Positions 1 to 8,120 of a stretch of 64,000 nucleotides of DNA are shown in pieces. Within the stretch, counting starts at the first letter, position 1; every line of letters starts with the position of its first letter. Origin of the DNA: UBA7957 sp965222695. Its GTDB lineage: Bacteria; Pseudomonadota; Gammaproteobacteria; Granulosicoccales; Granulosicoccaceae. A model generated the notes under the pieces. That model made no database searches. It worked only from the letters and a program-made list of their open reading frames with translations, and was not told the DNA's origin. Position numbers and translations under genes: made by a program. The DNA lies in the NCBI GenBank assembly GCA_965222695.1, contig OZ244967.1:2790001-2854000 (forward strand), written 5' to 3'.

Positions 1-133
1 GATGGATATGTCTGTAGCCCTTGGACGTATTCGGAATTTTGCCTCTGCCCAGTAGCTTTGACAGCGGAATGCGATTCTCATCCAGCCATTTGAATAGCCA
101 ACCTACATAAAGTTTGTTAGCGACATCGATCAT
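1..133 (-). CDS. AraC-family regulator, N-terminal fragment cut by window edge
   Basis: Only the first 44 codons lie in the window; the frame starts with ATG at 133 and is open to the left edge. The peptide (MIDVANKLYVGWLFKWLDEN...) lines up by eye with the N-termini of the three complete AraC regulators here (12176, 30268, 35055): an aromatic-rich start, an L..L helix, then a basic loop and a short 'L..G/H..I' segment. I infer the same arabinose-binding-type N-terminal domain. It would be divergent from the FAD oxidase at 526. No HTH is visible because the C-terminus is outside, so the assignment is tentative. Confidence 0.45.
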   Translation of the reverse strand, partial: MIDVANKLYVGWLFKWLDENRIPLSKLLGRGKIPNTSKGYRHIH

Positions 134-222
134 CCGAAAACCTGTTTTGATTTTTGGCGAAAACTATCAATATGATGGCGTATATTATCAAATAATTCAG
201 AATACGAAAGATACAATAAAGA

Positions 223-456
223 TTAAGAGCCTGCTTAACATCTCTATGCCGTCGCGAGAATATGCTGATTTGAGTCAGATTTTATTCTGATTTGAGGCGC
301 ATAGTCATTCTACGCAACAACCAAAACGCCAGGAGCGTTTTGAACGCAAGCCCCGAGAGGGGTAAAGCACACGGAAGTGCGGCATAAAATCAGGGGAAAA
401 TCTGACCAAACTCAGCGAATTCGCAGTAGGTAGAGAGATATTAAACAGGCTCTTAA
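223..456. mobile_element. MITE-like element with TTAA ends (234 bp)
   Basis: The two ends are 23-bp inverted repeats with two mismatches: TTAAGAGCCTGCTTAACATC at the left and its complement, ending GGCTCTTAA, at the right. The outermost TTAA may be a duplicated target. The interior holds a second inverted pair (CAGATTTTATTCTGATTT against AAATCAGGGGAAAATCTG) and no ORF. It fills most of the 134-525 gap between the truncated AraC gene and the FAD oxidase, so it could separate or supply promoters. A lone relic of the same end is at 7699-7721. No transposase is present. Confidence 0.6.
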
Positions 457-525
457 AAATACCAATCATAAGACATCTCCTGTCTACAGCGAGTTTTTCT
501 TCAAACCTTTTTCGAGAGGCCTGCT

Positions 526-1905
526 ATGACTTCTTACGCCAACCGTTCCTTCTGGATTGATGAATACGGCAGCTACACCGCTAACGAACCGCTAAAAGAG
601 GACTGCCAGGTGGATATTGCCATTGTGGGTGGCGGTTATACAGGCTTGTCCACCGCTTATCATTTGCGCACATCAGACACCTCAGCCAATGTCGCGGTCC
701 TGGAAAGTGAAATGATCGGCTACGGAGCCAGCGGCCGAAACGGCGGTTGGGTAATCCCTCAATTCGGCATAGACCCTTTTATGGTCAAAGGGGTTTATGG
801 CCTGGAAAAAGCCAAACAGGCGGTAGACTATGCTCTGGACAGCCTGCATTATGTAGAAAAACTTGTTGGAGATTTAAACCTGGATTGCGACTTTCGCATG
901 ACGGGTTTATTGAAGCTGGCGATAGGCAAAAAAGGCGTCAGCCTTTTGGAAAAGTTTAAAAAACAAAGCGAAGATATGGGCCACGGCGACCAGGTTCTTT
1001 GGATGGACAGAGACGCTATCGCGCAAGAGCTGGATTGCCGCATGGTGGATGCCGCTATCTATGAAAAGGAAATGGCGGTGATCCAGCCTTGCAAATTGGT
1101 TCGTGAATGGAAGCGTGTTGCACAGGATGCCGGAGCAAAGATATATGAAAATACGCCGGCCGTGAGTATCGACCGTAGCGGTAATAAAATACTGATTAAA
1201 ACACCGCGCGGCAGGGTCATAGCCGACAAAATCGTGCTGGCCACCAACGGCTATACACATCTGCTGGGCGGTGAAATCGGCAAACAGGTCAAGCGCGATC
1301 AAATGCCGATGACGCCCGTTTTACACGTTACTGAGAAACTGTCGGCGGAACAATGGGAACGCGCTGTGTCAAAAAGCTATCAGTGCCCCATGCACACCGC
1401 ATTCGGCCTGTATCATGGTTATACGCCCACTAGCGATGGCCGCCTGGTATTATGGTATTTCAAAAATGTTCAAACCAGCGCAAACAATTTGATGCGCCCT
1501 TATGAATACGACATCGACAGCCGCGAGCTGGCCATGAAGCATCTACCGGCGATCCTGCCGGCCCTTGACGGCGTAAAAATCGAACAAACCTGGGGTGGCC
1601 CCATGTCCGTCACCATGGATCTGGTTCCGCATCTGGGCTATATTGGTAGAGACAAGCGTGTTATTCTCTCCAGCGGATGCGCGGGACACGGTGTATCAAT
1701 GTCCATGCTGAACGGCCGGACCATCAGCGAACTGCTGCTGGATCAGAACACCGAACGCACCGACTTGTGGTTTGTCAAACGTAAAACCCGCAGCTGGTTA
1801 CCCGTGGGCCTTGGAACACTGGGTGTAAAGGGTTTCGTCGCCGCCATGCGCCTGGAACATCGCATGGATCTAAAGAAAACATCTTTAGCCAGTATCGACG
1901 ACTAG
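526..1905 (+). CDS. FAD-dependent amine oxidoreductase, PuuB-like (DAO family)
   Basis: This 459-residue protein is a D-amino-acid-oxidase-fold flavoenzyme. A Rossmann dinucleotide site, IVGGGYTG, is at residues 33-40 and the motif GASGRNGG at 67-74; that second motif is typical of gamma-glutamylputrescine oxidase (PuuB) and related amine oxidases. PuuB oxidises gamma-glutamylated amines to aldehydes in the cytoplasm, and a PuuA-like ligase (9791) and a PuuC-like aldehyde dehydrogenase (31530) lie in the same island, which supports that role. No signal peptide is seen, and GAGAGG precedes the ATG. The TAG stop codon is the CTAG end of a small repeat element (1902-2002). The substrate is unknown; a sarcosine or other N-methyl amine oxidase is possible. 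Confidence 0.8.
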   Translation: MTSYANRSFWIDEYGSYTANEPLKEDCQVDIAIVGGGYTGLSTAYHLRTSDTSANVAVLESEMIGYGASGRNGGWVIPQFGIDPFMVKGVYGLEKAKQAVDYALDSLHYVEKLVGDLNLDCDFRMTGLLKLAIGKKGVSLLEKFKKQSEDMGHGDQVLWMDRDAIAQELDCRMVDAAIYEKEMAVIQPCKLVREWKRVAQDAGAKIYENTPAVSIDRSGNKILIKTPRGRVIADKIVLATNGYTHLLGGEIGKQVKRDQMPMTPVLHVTEKLSAEQWERAVSKSYQCPMHTAFGLYHGYTPTSDGRLVLWYFKNVQTSANNLMRPYEYDIDSRELAMKHLPAILPALDGVKIEQTWGGPMSVTMDLVPHLGYIGRDKRVILSSGCAGHGVSMSMLNGRTISELLLDQNTERTDLWFVKRKTRSWLPVGLGTLGVKGFVAAMRLEHRMDLKKTSLASIDD

Positions 1906-2002
1906 TACTTGAAAAGGGCAGGCCATTCCCTGCGCACTATGCCTTGTCTTTGCTCATGAGCTTGGCTCTGTATCCGTCAATATCACCTGGACAGAGTACT
2001 AG
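1902..2002. mobile_element. CTAG-ended repeat relic A
   Basis: This 101-bp segment begins with CTAGTACTTG, sharing the stop codon of the preceding gene, and ends GACAGAGTACTAG. The right end, read inward, is CTAGTACTCTGTCCAGGTGA followed by TATTGACGGATACAGAG. That sequence recurs at the left end of the element at 31314 and, diverged, at 52226-52264. Only the first 8 bp of the left end match the right, so this is probably a decayed or deleted copy. No coding capacity. Confidence 0.55.
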
Positions 2003-2046
2003 GGCCTGGGAGTTAAAGATGGGTGTAAAAGAAATGAGTGTAAAAA

Positions 2047-3225
2047 ATGAATGATACAGATACACCCTATTCACCGAGTAAAGTAAATATTATCGCCGCC
2101 TGTTTCATTTCCGCCGTTAGCGCGGGCATGGTATTTAACGCCTTTCCTGTTTTTCTCGGCGCTGCTGCAGATGCCTACTCCCTGAACGATACACAGATCG
2201 GCTTTCTTGCCTCGGCCTATATCGCCGGATTTGCCATTTCCTCTATTATCGGGGCTTTTCTGCTGCGCCGGGTTTCCTGGCGCAGGCATGGTCGGCTTAT
2301 GCTGGCGATCACTGCAGTTGCATTTTTTCTTATGTCAAGCCTGAATAATTATACTATCGCTATGGTCTTGCTGTTTATTTTAGGGCTGTGTCTTGCACAG
2401 ACTTTCGCCATGGTGATGTGTTTCTTCGGCGATTTACCTCAGGTTGATCGGTTGTTCGCGCTCAAGGTATTTTCCGAATTGTTACTCGCTGCCGTTTTGT
2501 TATTTATTCTGCCGGCTTATATATTGCCCATGGGAGGATTCACCGCGTTGTTGATATTCTATGTCGGTTTGACCTTACTGGCATTGGCAGCGCTCAACTT
2601 CCTGCCCGAACGTGCTTTGAGCAGGGAGGAGTTTCACTCGCAAAGTCTTGGGGTGGTGCCTGTCTGGGCCTGGGTGGCGATATTTATGCTCATGATCAAC
2701 TTCGGCGCCTATGCCGGCATTATGGTTTTTCTGGAACGGATCGGCGCAGATGCTGAGTTTTCCGCCACACAAATCGGCACTGCCTTATCGGTCTCCCTTC
2801 TGGTCGGTGTCGTTGCAGCGCTATCCGCGGCCTTTAGCTCGGCAAAAATAAAAAGAGGTCCGGTCTTTATTCTCGCCTGCCTGGTCGCCTTTATTGCATT
2901 TGCCATGCTGTTCGGAAATACCGAGCTATGGCGCTTCGTCCTGGCGCTATGTCTGTTCAACCTCGCCTGGAATTTTGCCTTGCCGTTCCAGATGGGGCTT
3001 GTCGACGAAGTGGATAGTTCCGGGAAACTCATCACCGGTCTGGGAGCCGCTTTGGCATTCGGTGCCGTGGCTGGCCCGCCGATCGTCGGCATCATGCGTG
3101 AAAGCGGGGCCGAGAATTCGGTATATATAATCGCAGGGATCGCTATTGCATTTTCAACACTGGGCTTTCTTCTCATCGGAAAGATGGCACCGGGTTCCGG
3201 TTCACTTAGACAGGGTGATGCCTGA
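2047..3225 (+). CDS. MFS transporter
   Basis: A 392-residue, very hydrophobic protein with about twelve predicted membrane segments and the basic loop RRVSWRRHGR after helix 2, as in major facilitator permeases. It begins downstream of repeat relic A and stops 7 bp before the NADP-dependent oxidoreductase at 3233, so the two are probably co-transcribed. Its place beside a PuuB-like oxidase suggests uptake of an amine or a breakdown product, but MFS substrate cannot be read from sequence. The ribosome-binding site before the ATG is weak. Confidence 0.75.
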   Translation: MNDTDTPYSPSKVNIIAACFISAVSAGMVFNAFPVFLGAAADAYSLNDTQIGFLASAYIAGFAISSIIGAFLLRRVSWRRHGRLMLAITAVAFFLMSSLNNYTIAMVLLFILGLCLAQTFAMVMCFFGDLPQVDRLFALKVFSELLLAAVLLFILPAYILPMGGFTALLIFYVGLTLLALAALNFLPERALSREEFHSQSLGVVPVWAWVAIFMLMINFGAYAGIMVFLERIGADAEFSATQIGTALSVSLLVGVVAALSAAFSSAKIKRGPVFILACLVAFIAFAMLFGNTELWRFVLALCLFNLAWNFALPFQMGLVDEVDSSGKLITGLGAALAFGAVAGPPIVGIMRESGAENSVYIIAGIAIAFSTLGFLLIGKMAPGSGSLRQGDA

Positions 3226-3232
3226 GTAAATC

Positions 3233-4279
3233 ATGAAAAGCCGGGAAATTTATCTTGTCAAACGACCCGACGGGCTGCCGACCGCGGATTGCTTCGAGCT
3301 CAGGAGTGTCGATCTGCCGAAGCTGAATAAAGGAGCCATACTGGTTAAAAACCTATGGATGACGGTAGACCCCTATATGCGGGGGCGTATGGACGACACG
3401 GAAAGCTATATACCGCCTTTTGCACTCGGCGCACCCATGGAGGGAGGTGCCATCGGTCAGGTCCTGGAATCCCGCAATAACGACTTCGCGGTCGGCGATA
3501 TTGTGGAAAGCATGTTTGGATGGCGCGACTATTTCGTTGCTGATGCGGATACCCTGGCCGGGGATCCGGCTGATTCTCTTTTCAATATCCACAAACGGGA
3601 AAGGCTCCCGGATCTGCCGCTGGAGTCTTACCTCGGTGTTGCCGGCATGCCGGGCATGACCGCTTACACCGGTATTGAGCTGATTGCCGGGGCAAAGCCG
3701 GGAGAGACGGTTTTTATCTCCGGCGCTGCGGGCGCGGTCGGTTCTATTGCCTGCCAGATTGCGAAAATCAACGGCTGCACCGTGATCGGCAGTGCCGGCT
3801 CGGATGAAAAAACCGCCTGGCTGAAAGACACCGTGGGTGCCGATTCAGTATTCAACTACAAAACGTCAACCGATCTCGATCGCAGACTCGGCGACTGCGC
3901 ACCTCAAGGCATTGATGTTTACTTTGACAATGTCGGTGGTGACCACCTGGCCGCTGCCATTGCCAATATGAACCAATATGGACGCATCGCTCTGTGTGGA
4001 ATGATCTCCGGATACAACAGTGGTTACGATGCTGGAGAGGGCGACCTATTTATCCAGCTACTCAGCAAGGAAATCCGGGTACAGGGCTTTATTGTGACCT
4101 CACACTATCAACATTATCCGGAATATTTTAAGCGGTTTCGGCAATGGGCCGCAGAAGGGCGACTCAAGTGGGAAGAAACCGTGCTGGATGGCCTGGAGAA
4201 TGCCCCGGTTGCCTTTTTAGGTCTGTTCAGCGGGCTGAACAAGGGTAAATTGCTGGTAAAACTGGCCGAACCCGAATAA
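3233..4279 (+). CDS. Zinc-free MDR NADP-dependent oxidoreductase (CurA/PtgR-like)
   Basis: The 348-residue protein has the N-terminal signature of the CurA/leukotriene-B4 12-hydroxydehydrogenase branch of medium-chain reductases: LWMTVDPYMRGRM at about residues 41-53, then the nucleotide loop GAAGAVGSIACQIAK at about 163-177. It lacks the Cys/His zinc ligands of alcohol dehydrogenases. Family members reduce the C=C bond of alpha,beta-unsaturated ketones or aldehydes with NADPH. It follows the MFS gene by 7 bp and probably shares its transcript. A role in reducing an enone intermediate or detoxifying a reactive aldehyde is inferred. Confidence 0.8.
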   Translation: MKSREIYLVKRPDGLPTADCFELRSVDLPKLNKGAILVKNLWMTVDPYMRGRMDDTESYIPPFALGAPMEGGAIGQVLESRNNDFAVGDIVESMFGWRDYFVADADTLAGDPADSLFNIHKRERLPDLPLESYLGVAGMPGMTAYTGIELIAGAKPGETVFISGAAGAVGSIACQIAKINGCTVIGSAGSDEKTAWLKDTVGADSVFNYKTSTDLDRRLGDCAPQGIDVYFDNVGGDHLAAAIANMNQYGRIALCGMISGYNSGYDAGEGDLFIQLLSKEIRVQGFIVTSHYQHYPEYFKRFRQWAAEGRLKWEETVLDGLENAPVAFLGLFSGLNKGKLLVKLAEPE

Positions 4280-4453
4280 ATCCGCTGATACCTGCCTGCC
4301 CGACTTCGGCCTGTGTGGAACAGGCGGATGAATGACTTGCCGCCACTGTGCCCGCGGAAAACCTAATCGTCTCGAAACACCCAAAAATTTTCCAAAGCCT
4401 TTATAATTGTTGCTTTGATTATTTTCGAAATTGAGTAACGATAGACTTTCCCA

Positions 4454-5065
4454 ATGCAGGATTTAAGCTCGAGACAGTACTCCGACAAGGGCCAAAGACG
4501 CTTGACGGACATTCTGGACGTCGCCGGTATATTGATTGCCGAACACGGTCTGGAAACCTTTTCCGTAAACAAGGTGGCGGCCGAAGCCGGAATCAGCCTG
4601 GGTAACCTCCAGTATTATTTTCCCAGGAAAAAGGATTTATTCTTCGCAATGTTGAAACGGCAGTTGTTTCCGGCCGAAGAAATGATGATAAGAGCAAAAT
4701 CGGCGAACGGGGGTTCCGAGTGTAACAAGCAACTGTTGCGGGATATTCTGGCGCTGGCCATGAATATGAATGCCAGGGATGACAATTGCGCGGTCGTCTG
4801 GCACTGGGTCACTTTGTCATTGTATGACGACGAAGCCAAAGCCATACTGGACGAGTGGTATCCTGCCTACAAACAATTGGTCGCCAGTGCGGTAGCCTGC
4901 TACAACCCTGCATTATCAAAATCGCGGGTTGATTTTCTGGCCGTTTTTATCACCGCCGCCCTTGAGGGGCATGCGCTGATATGGCGGAGTATTTCCAAAC
5001 CGAACAAACTTCAGCGACTGCAACGGAATTTTATCTCCAGTATCGAAAAGCTGGTTGAAGACTAG
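4454..5065 (+). CDS. TetR-family repressor (TetR1)
   Basis: The 203-residue protein has a TetR N-terminal domain with helix-turn-helix at about residues 36-57 (FSVNKVAAEAGIS-L-GNLQYYF). The ligand domain resembles the BetI type. The HTH differs at a single position over 22 residues from the second TetR in the window (28530), and flanking residues are also close, so the two are paralogues that should read the same operator. No TAGGT-N-ACCTA palindrome is seen in its own upstream gap (4280-4453), so it may not autoregulate. Its TAG stop is the CTAG border of the repeat at 5062. Confidence 0.88.
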   Translation: MQDLSSRQYSDKGQRRLTDILDVAGILIAEHGLETFSVNKVAAEAGISLGNLQYYFPRKKDLFFAMLKRQLFPAEEMMIRAKSANGGSECNKQLLRDILALAMNMNARDDNCAVVWHWVTLSLYDDEAKAILDEWYPAYKQLVASAVACYNPALSKSRVDFLAVFITAALEGHALIWRSISKPNKLQRLQRNFISSIEKLVED

Positions 5066-5331
5066 TAGTCCGTCCACTTGATAAGTTCGGGTTCAGCGTG
5101 CCTGACTGGGTTCGCAGCAAGGCGCTGTTGCGAAGACATAGTTGGGCTACGTCGAGCAATAGCAACGCAGTCTGCGGGCGCAGTCAGGCCCGCCCGAAGG
5201 GAGCTGCAGAGCCGTCCCACAGCGGCGTTGCTGCTCTTGATGATGGAACAACCATTGTCTGCGAGCAGCGCCTTGCTGTGAAACGGCTCTGCGGCTCTGA
5301 ACCCGTACTTATCAAGTGGACGGACTACTAG
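5062..5331. mobile_element. CTAG-ended MITE-like element B (270 bp)
   Basis: Both ends carry long inverted repeats. The outer 35 bp (CTAGTAGTCCGTCCACTTGA...) match with one mismatch, and weaker pairing runs further inward through GCAGCAAGGCGCTG. The left CTAG contains the stop codon of TetR1; the right CTAG is shared with element C. The interior is non-coding. The end sequence differs from elements A, C, D and E, so this is a separate family using the same CTAG junction. Confidence 0.7.
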
Positions 5332-5544
5332 TCTGGATTAAACTGACGGATGCATGAGGCAAACACTAGCATCGTCTCTGTCAGGAGGGATTGTTTCCAG
5401 AAGACGCCATCAATACCTCCCTGTAGGCTTGGAGCCGCCATCCATGGCGGCAACACTGCTTCCAACAATCCCTCCTGACAGAGACTTCGAGCAGGCCCCA
5501 TCAATTTTCGTTTATTCAACAGTAAAATCCGGATGAAGTACTGG
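5328..5544. mobile_element. CTAG-ended MITE-like element C (217 bp)
   Basis: It abuts element B at the shared CTAG. The left end CTAGTCTGGATTAAACTGAC and the right end (AACAGTAAAATCCGGATGAAGTACTGG) are imperfect inverted repeats, and the terminal CTAG has decayed to CTGG. Inside, GTCTCTGTCAGGAGGGATTG pairs with CAATCCCTCCTGACAGAGAC, and the core CTTGGAGCCGCCATCC recurs in element D (31314). Elements C and D are therefore the same family, of nearly equal length (217 and 220 bp). No coding capacity. Confidence 0.7.
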
Positions 5545-5577
5545 TACTCCATCAACATCGGTTTGATGGAGTACCAG
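5541..5577. repeat. Perfect 15-bp hairpin
   Basis: CTGGTACTCCATCAA is followed after a 7-nt loop by its exact complement. It starts inside the decayed right end of element C and lies about 50 bp before the operator of the zinc alcohol dehydrogenase. No T-run follows, so an intrinsic terminator is unlikely. It may be a transcript-end structure or part of the repeat family. Confidence 0.6.
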
Positions 5578-5625
5578 GGTGTATCATCAGGGATTCGGCG
5601 CACTCATTTTACTCCCAAAAATTTA

Positions 5626-5640
5626 TAGGTTAGTAACCTA
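5626..5640. promoter_or_regulatory. TetR-type operator 1
   Basis: TAGGTTAGTAACCTA is a perfect 15-bp palindrome with an odd centre, ending 46 bp before the ATG at 5687. It is one of ten copies of the TAGGT-N5/6-ACCTA motif in the window and is placed where a repressor would block transcription of the downstream dehydrogenase gene. Confidence 0.75.
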
Positions 5641-5686
5641 ATTTATGCTAAAATAGGCGCCACTGAATCGTCGCTTGAGGCCTATC

Positions 5687-6706
5687 ATGAAAGCCGCCGT
5701 TTTTAAGCAAGCCAACAAACCCCTGGTAATAGAAGGACGCCCGTTGCCGGAGCTTGCGCCAAATCAGTTACTGGTCAAGGTAAAAGCCGTGGGTATCTGC
5801 GGCAGTGATTTACATGCCAGTGAAACCGACCGGATTCCTACGGATATAGTGATGGGCCATGAATTTGCCGGCGAAGTCGTTGATATGGGTAAGGCCGTTA
5901 CCGATTGGTCGGTCGGCGACCGCGCCGTGCCGATGGTAAACGTGGTCTGCGGAGAATGTGCCAGCTGTTATCGGCAGGATTATTCGAATTGTGAAAATCT
6001 CGATGAAATCGGATACAGCAAAACCAGCAGCGGTGCCTATGCCGAATATATTGCAGTCAGCGCACCCACCGCGCTGCGATTGCCGGACAATCTGGATTAC
6101 AGCGATGCGGCTGTGGTGGAACCCCTGGCGGTGGGTTATGACGCCGTGCGCCGGGCGGAATTACGAATGGATGACGCGGTACTGGTAATCGGTGCCGGCC
6201 CTATCGGCTTATCCATCGTTCAGTGGTGTAAACATTTCGGTGTGACCCATACCGCGGTCTCAGAGCTCAACAGCAACCGCCTTAAGCGGGCGAAGGATAT
6301 GGGTGCCACGCTACTGATTGACGGCAACAGCGTCACCGACCCGGTGGCTGAATTTACCCGCATTAGCGGCCGCCCTCCCAGCGTTATCGTCGAAGCCGTC
6401 GGCGTCCCCGGTATGATCCAGCGTTGCATTGCTATGGCACCCAAAGATACCCGGATTGTCGTCGTGGGCGTATGTATGCATAGCGACCGATTCGAGCCGA
6501 TGGAATGCATTATGAAAAGGCTGAGCCTGATATTTACCATGGGCTACCGGCTTGAAGACTTCGCTACCATCCTTGAGCTCATGTCACAAGGGCGGATTAT
6601 CGGCAAGCCGCTGATTTCTCACCGGATCAGCCTGGACGAATTACCGGATATGTTCGAACGCATGCGTAAACCGACAGATCAGATCAAGGTCATTGTTGAG
6701 CCGTAA
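5687..6706 (+). CDS. Zinc-dependent medium-chain alcohol dehydrogenase
   Basis: Starting at the ATG at 5687, preceded by TTGAGG, the protein has 339 residues. Catalytic zinc ligands are visible as C38 (GICGSD) and H58-E59 (GHEFAG), and the structural zinc lobe as C88, C91, C94 and C102. The nucleotide loop GAGPIG is near residue 165. It is closest in pattern to threonine/sorbitol/2,3-butanediol dehydrogenases, which oxidise secondary alcohols with NAD(P). It stands alone behind operator 1, so it belongs to the TetR regulon. Since that regulon also includes an acetoin-type dehydrogenase complex, oxidation of a secondary alcohol to the ketone used by that complex is an attractive but unproven role. 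A TTG 12 nt upstream is a less likely start. Confidence 0.85.
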   Translation: MKAAVFKQANKPLVIEGRPLPELAPNQLLVKVKAVGICGSDLHASETDRIPTDIVMGHEFAGEVVDMGKAVTDWSVGDRAVPMVNVVCGECASCYRQDYSNCENLDEIGYSKTSSGAYAEYIAVSAPTALRLPDNLDYSDAAVVEPLAVGYDAVRRAELRMDDAVLVIGAGPIGLSIVQWCKHFGVTHTAVSELNSNRLKRAKDMGATLLIDGNSVTDPVAEFTRISGRPPSVIVEAVGVPGMIQRCIAMAPKDTRIVVVGVCMHSDRFEPMECIMKRLSLIFTMGYRLEDFATILELMSQGRIIGKPLISHRISLDELPDMFERMRKPTDQIKVIVEP

Positions 6707-6768
6707 CCGGTTTACCTTAATCTTCTCATAATTATTACAAGCCTGTGGGAAATATAATAGCCTGAAAG

Positions 6769-6786
6769 GCCTACATCCCTGTAGGC
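6769..6786. terminator. Possible bidirectional hairpin between convergent genes
   Basis: GCCTAC-ATCCCT-GTAGGC sits between the convergent dehydrogenase (ends 6706) and NmrA-like gene (ends 6804). The stem is only 6 bp and the T-run is poor, so its terminator function is uncertain. Confidence 0.3.
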
Positions 6787-6803
6787 AAGTCGGTCATTTT
6801 CAG

Positions 6804-7664
6804 TCAGCCGCACAAGGCCGTAAATTCCTGCTGATACTGACCAACAAACTCACTTAAAGACATAGGTTTGCGGCCCAGTATTTTTTCCACATCGTCGCTG
6901 GTGCCTGCAATCTGCCCTTCACGCATAAAGCTGGTGATATCGATATAAAGCTCGGTTTGCCATTGTTCCCAGCCCAGAGCCGCAGTTTTCTCCCGGAACT
7001 GCTCTTCATTAAGCGCTTTGTAAACACAAGGCTTGCCGACAGCTTCCGCTATGACTGCGGTAACACCGTTGTGGTCCATGGTTTGCGGACCTGTAATAAT
7101 GTAGGAACGGTTTTCATGACCGCCACGAAGCGCTTCGGCAGCCACCTCGCCGACATCATCGGTCGCGACAAAACTGTTCTGCCCCTGCCCGAAAGGCATG
7201 GCCAATACTCCGTCGGCCACATAGCCGAAAAAATTATCCATAAACCATTCCGCGCCGAGAATGGTATAGTCAAGCCCCGAAGCCTTAACCTTGTCTTCCA
7301 ACACACCCATCATTTTGACAAAGGCGGAATCGCTGCTGCTGTCAGCCATAAAGGCGGAGAGAAACACAATGCGTTGGGTTCCGGCGCCGACCGCGGCATT
7401 GATTATGTGATCGGCATAACTCAGATCGGCTGCCAATGAGTCCAGTCCGGGGAAAAACACGGCTTCCACGCCCTGCATTGCCGAGCGAATCGAATCCGCA
7501 TCATAAAGCTCGCCCTGGGCAATCTCGTATTCGCCCTCGGGAAAAACGGCTTTGATCGCCTCAGGGTCACGTACAAAAAGACGCGGTTTATCGCCGGCCG
7601 CGATCATATTGCGGGCGATGTGTTTACCGACCTTACCAGTTGCAGTGGTGATTAATACAGTCAT
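6804..7664 (-). CDS. NmrA-like NAD(P)-binding protein (atypical SDR)
   Basis: The 286-residue protein begins MTVLITTATGKVGKHIAR, the TxxTGxxG nucleotide motif of atypical short-chain dehydrogenases of the NmrA/TMR group. These act as redox sensors or as NAD(P)H-dependent reductases and usually lack the YxxxK pair, which is not evident here. It lies downstream of the cytochrome c and amine oxidase genes on the same strand (71 bp after cytochrome c) and may share their transcript from the operators near 9650. Function is unassigned. Confidence 0.7.
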   Translation of the reverse strand: MTVLITTATGKVGKHIARNMIAAGDKPRLFVRDPEAIKAVFPEGEYEIAQGELYDADSIRSAMQGVEAVFFPGLDSLAADLSYADHIINAAVGAGTQRIVFLSAFMADSSSDSAFVKMMGVLEDKVKASGLDYTILGAEWFMDNFFGYVADGVLAMPFGQGQNSFVATDDVGEVAAEALRGGHENRSYIITGPQTMDHNGVTAVIAEAVGKPCVYKALNEEQFREKTAALGWEQWQTELYIDITSFMREGQIAGTSDDVEKILGRKPMSLSEFVGQYQQEFTALCG

Positions 7665-7698
7665 GGTTATTGTCCGCTTTGTTAGTTGAAGATTCAGT

Positions 7699-7721
7699 TT
7701 AAGGGCCTGTTTAAGTTCCCT
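7699..7721. repeat. Solo relic of TTAA element end
   Basis: TTAAGGGCCTGTTTAAGTTC and the next three bases match the inverted-repeat end of the element at 223-456 at about 18 of 23 positions. It lies in the short gap between the NmrA-like and cytochrome c genes. No partner end is seen nearby. Confidence 0.35.
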
Positions 7722-7735
7722 GATACACCGGGCGG

Positions 7736-8107
7736 TTATTCAGAGTTTTTCAGATAACAGAGTATCTGTTCCCGCTCTTCACCATTTTTCAGCCCGGCAA
7801 ATGCCATACTGGTGCCGGGAAAAACCTGCATGGGAAAGGCGAGAAAAGCATCGAGATTTTCCCGCGTCCAGACTTTATCGGATTTACGCAAAGCCTTGGA
7901 ATATTTAAAGCCTTTCTGCTTTCCGATCGGCTTGTCGACAATGCCGTATAAATTGGGTGCCACGCCGTGTGCCTTACCGGCCTCGATCGGATGACAGACC
8001 AAACATTTTTCATAAATCGCTTTACCCTGCTCAGGATCACAGTCGGCACCAGCGCTCGAAACTGCTGATGCGAAGACGAGAGAAACGAGAAAAAATCTTA
8101 TAAGCAT
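7736..8107 (-). CDS. Small periplasmic c-type cytochrome
   Basis: The 123-residue protein has a clear signal peptide (MLIRFFLVSLVFASAVSSAGA), one haem-binding CLVCH at residues 35-39 and a probable axial Met at about 101 (PGTSMAF). This is a class I cytochrome c of the soluble c-550 kind. It begins 13 bp after the stop of the Tat-exported flavin amine oxidase, so the pair is almost certainly co-transcribed. By analogy with NicA2 and its cytochrome CycN in Pseudomonas, it is probably the electron acceptor of the oxidase, passing electrons to the respiratory chain instead of O2. Confidence 0.88.
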   Translation of the reverse strand: MLIRFFLVSLVFASAVSSAGADCDPEQGKAIYEKCLVCHPIEAGKAHGVAPNLYGIVDKPIGKQKGFKYSKALRKSDKVWTRENLDAFLAFPMQVFPGTSMAFAGLKNGEEREQILCYLKNSE

Positions 8108-8120
8108 AGTACGTCCCCTA

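Noticed and set aside
5078..5331. Two short plus-strand ORFs (67 and 77 codons)
   Set aside because: They lie wholly inside the inverted-repeat element B and have no recognisable domain or ribosome-binding site.
6792..6802. Single GGTCATTTTCA resembling an AraC-box half
   Set aside because: No partner at a 21-bp offset and it lies between convergent genes.
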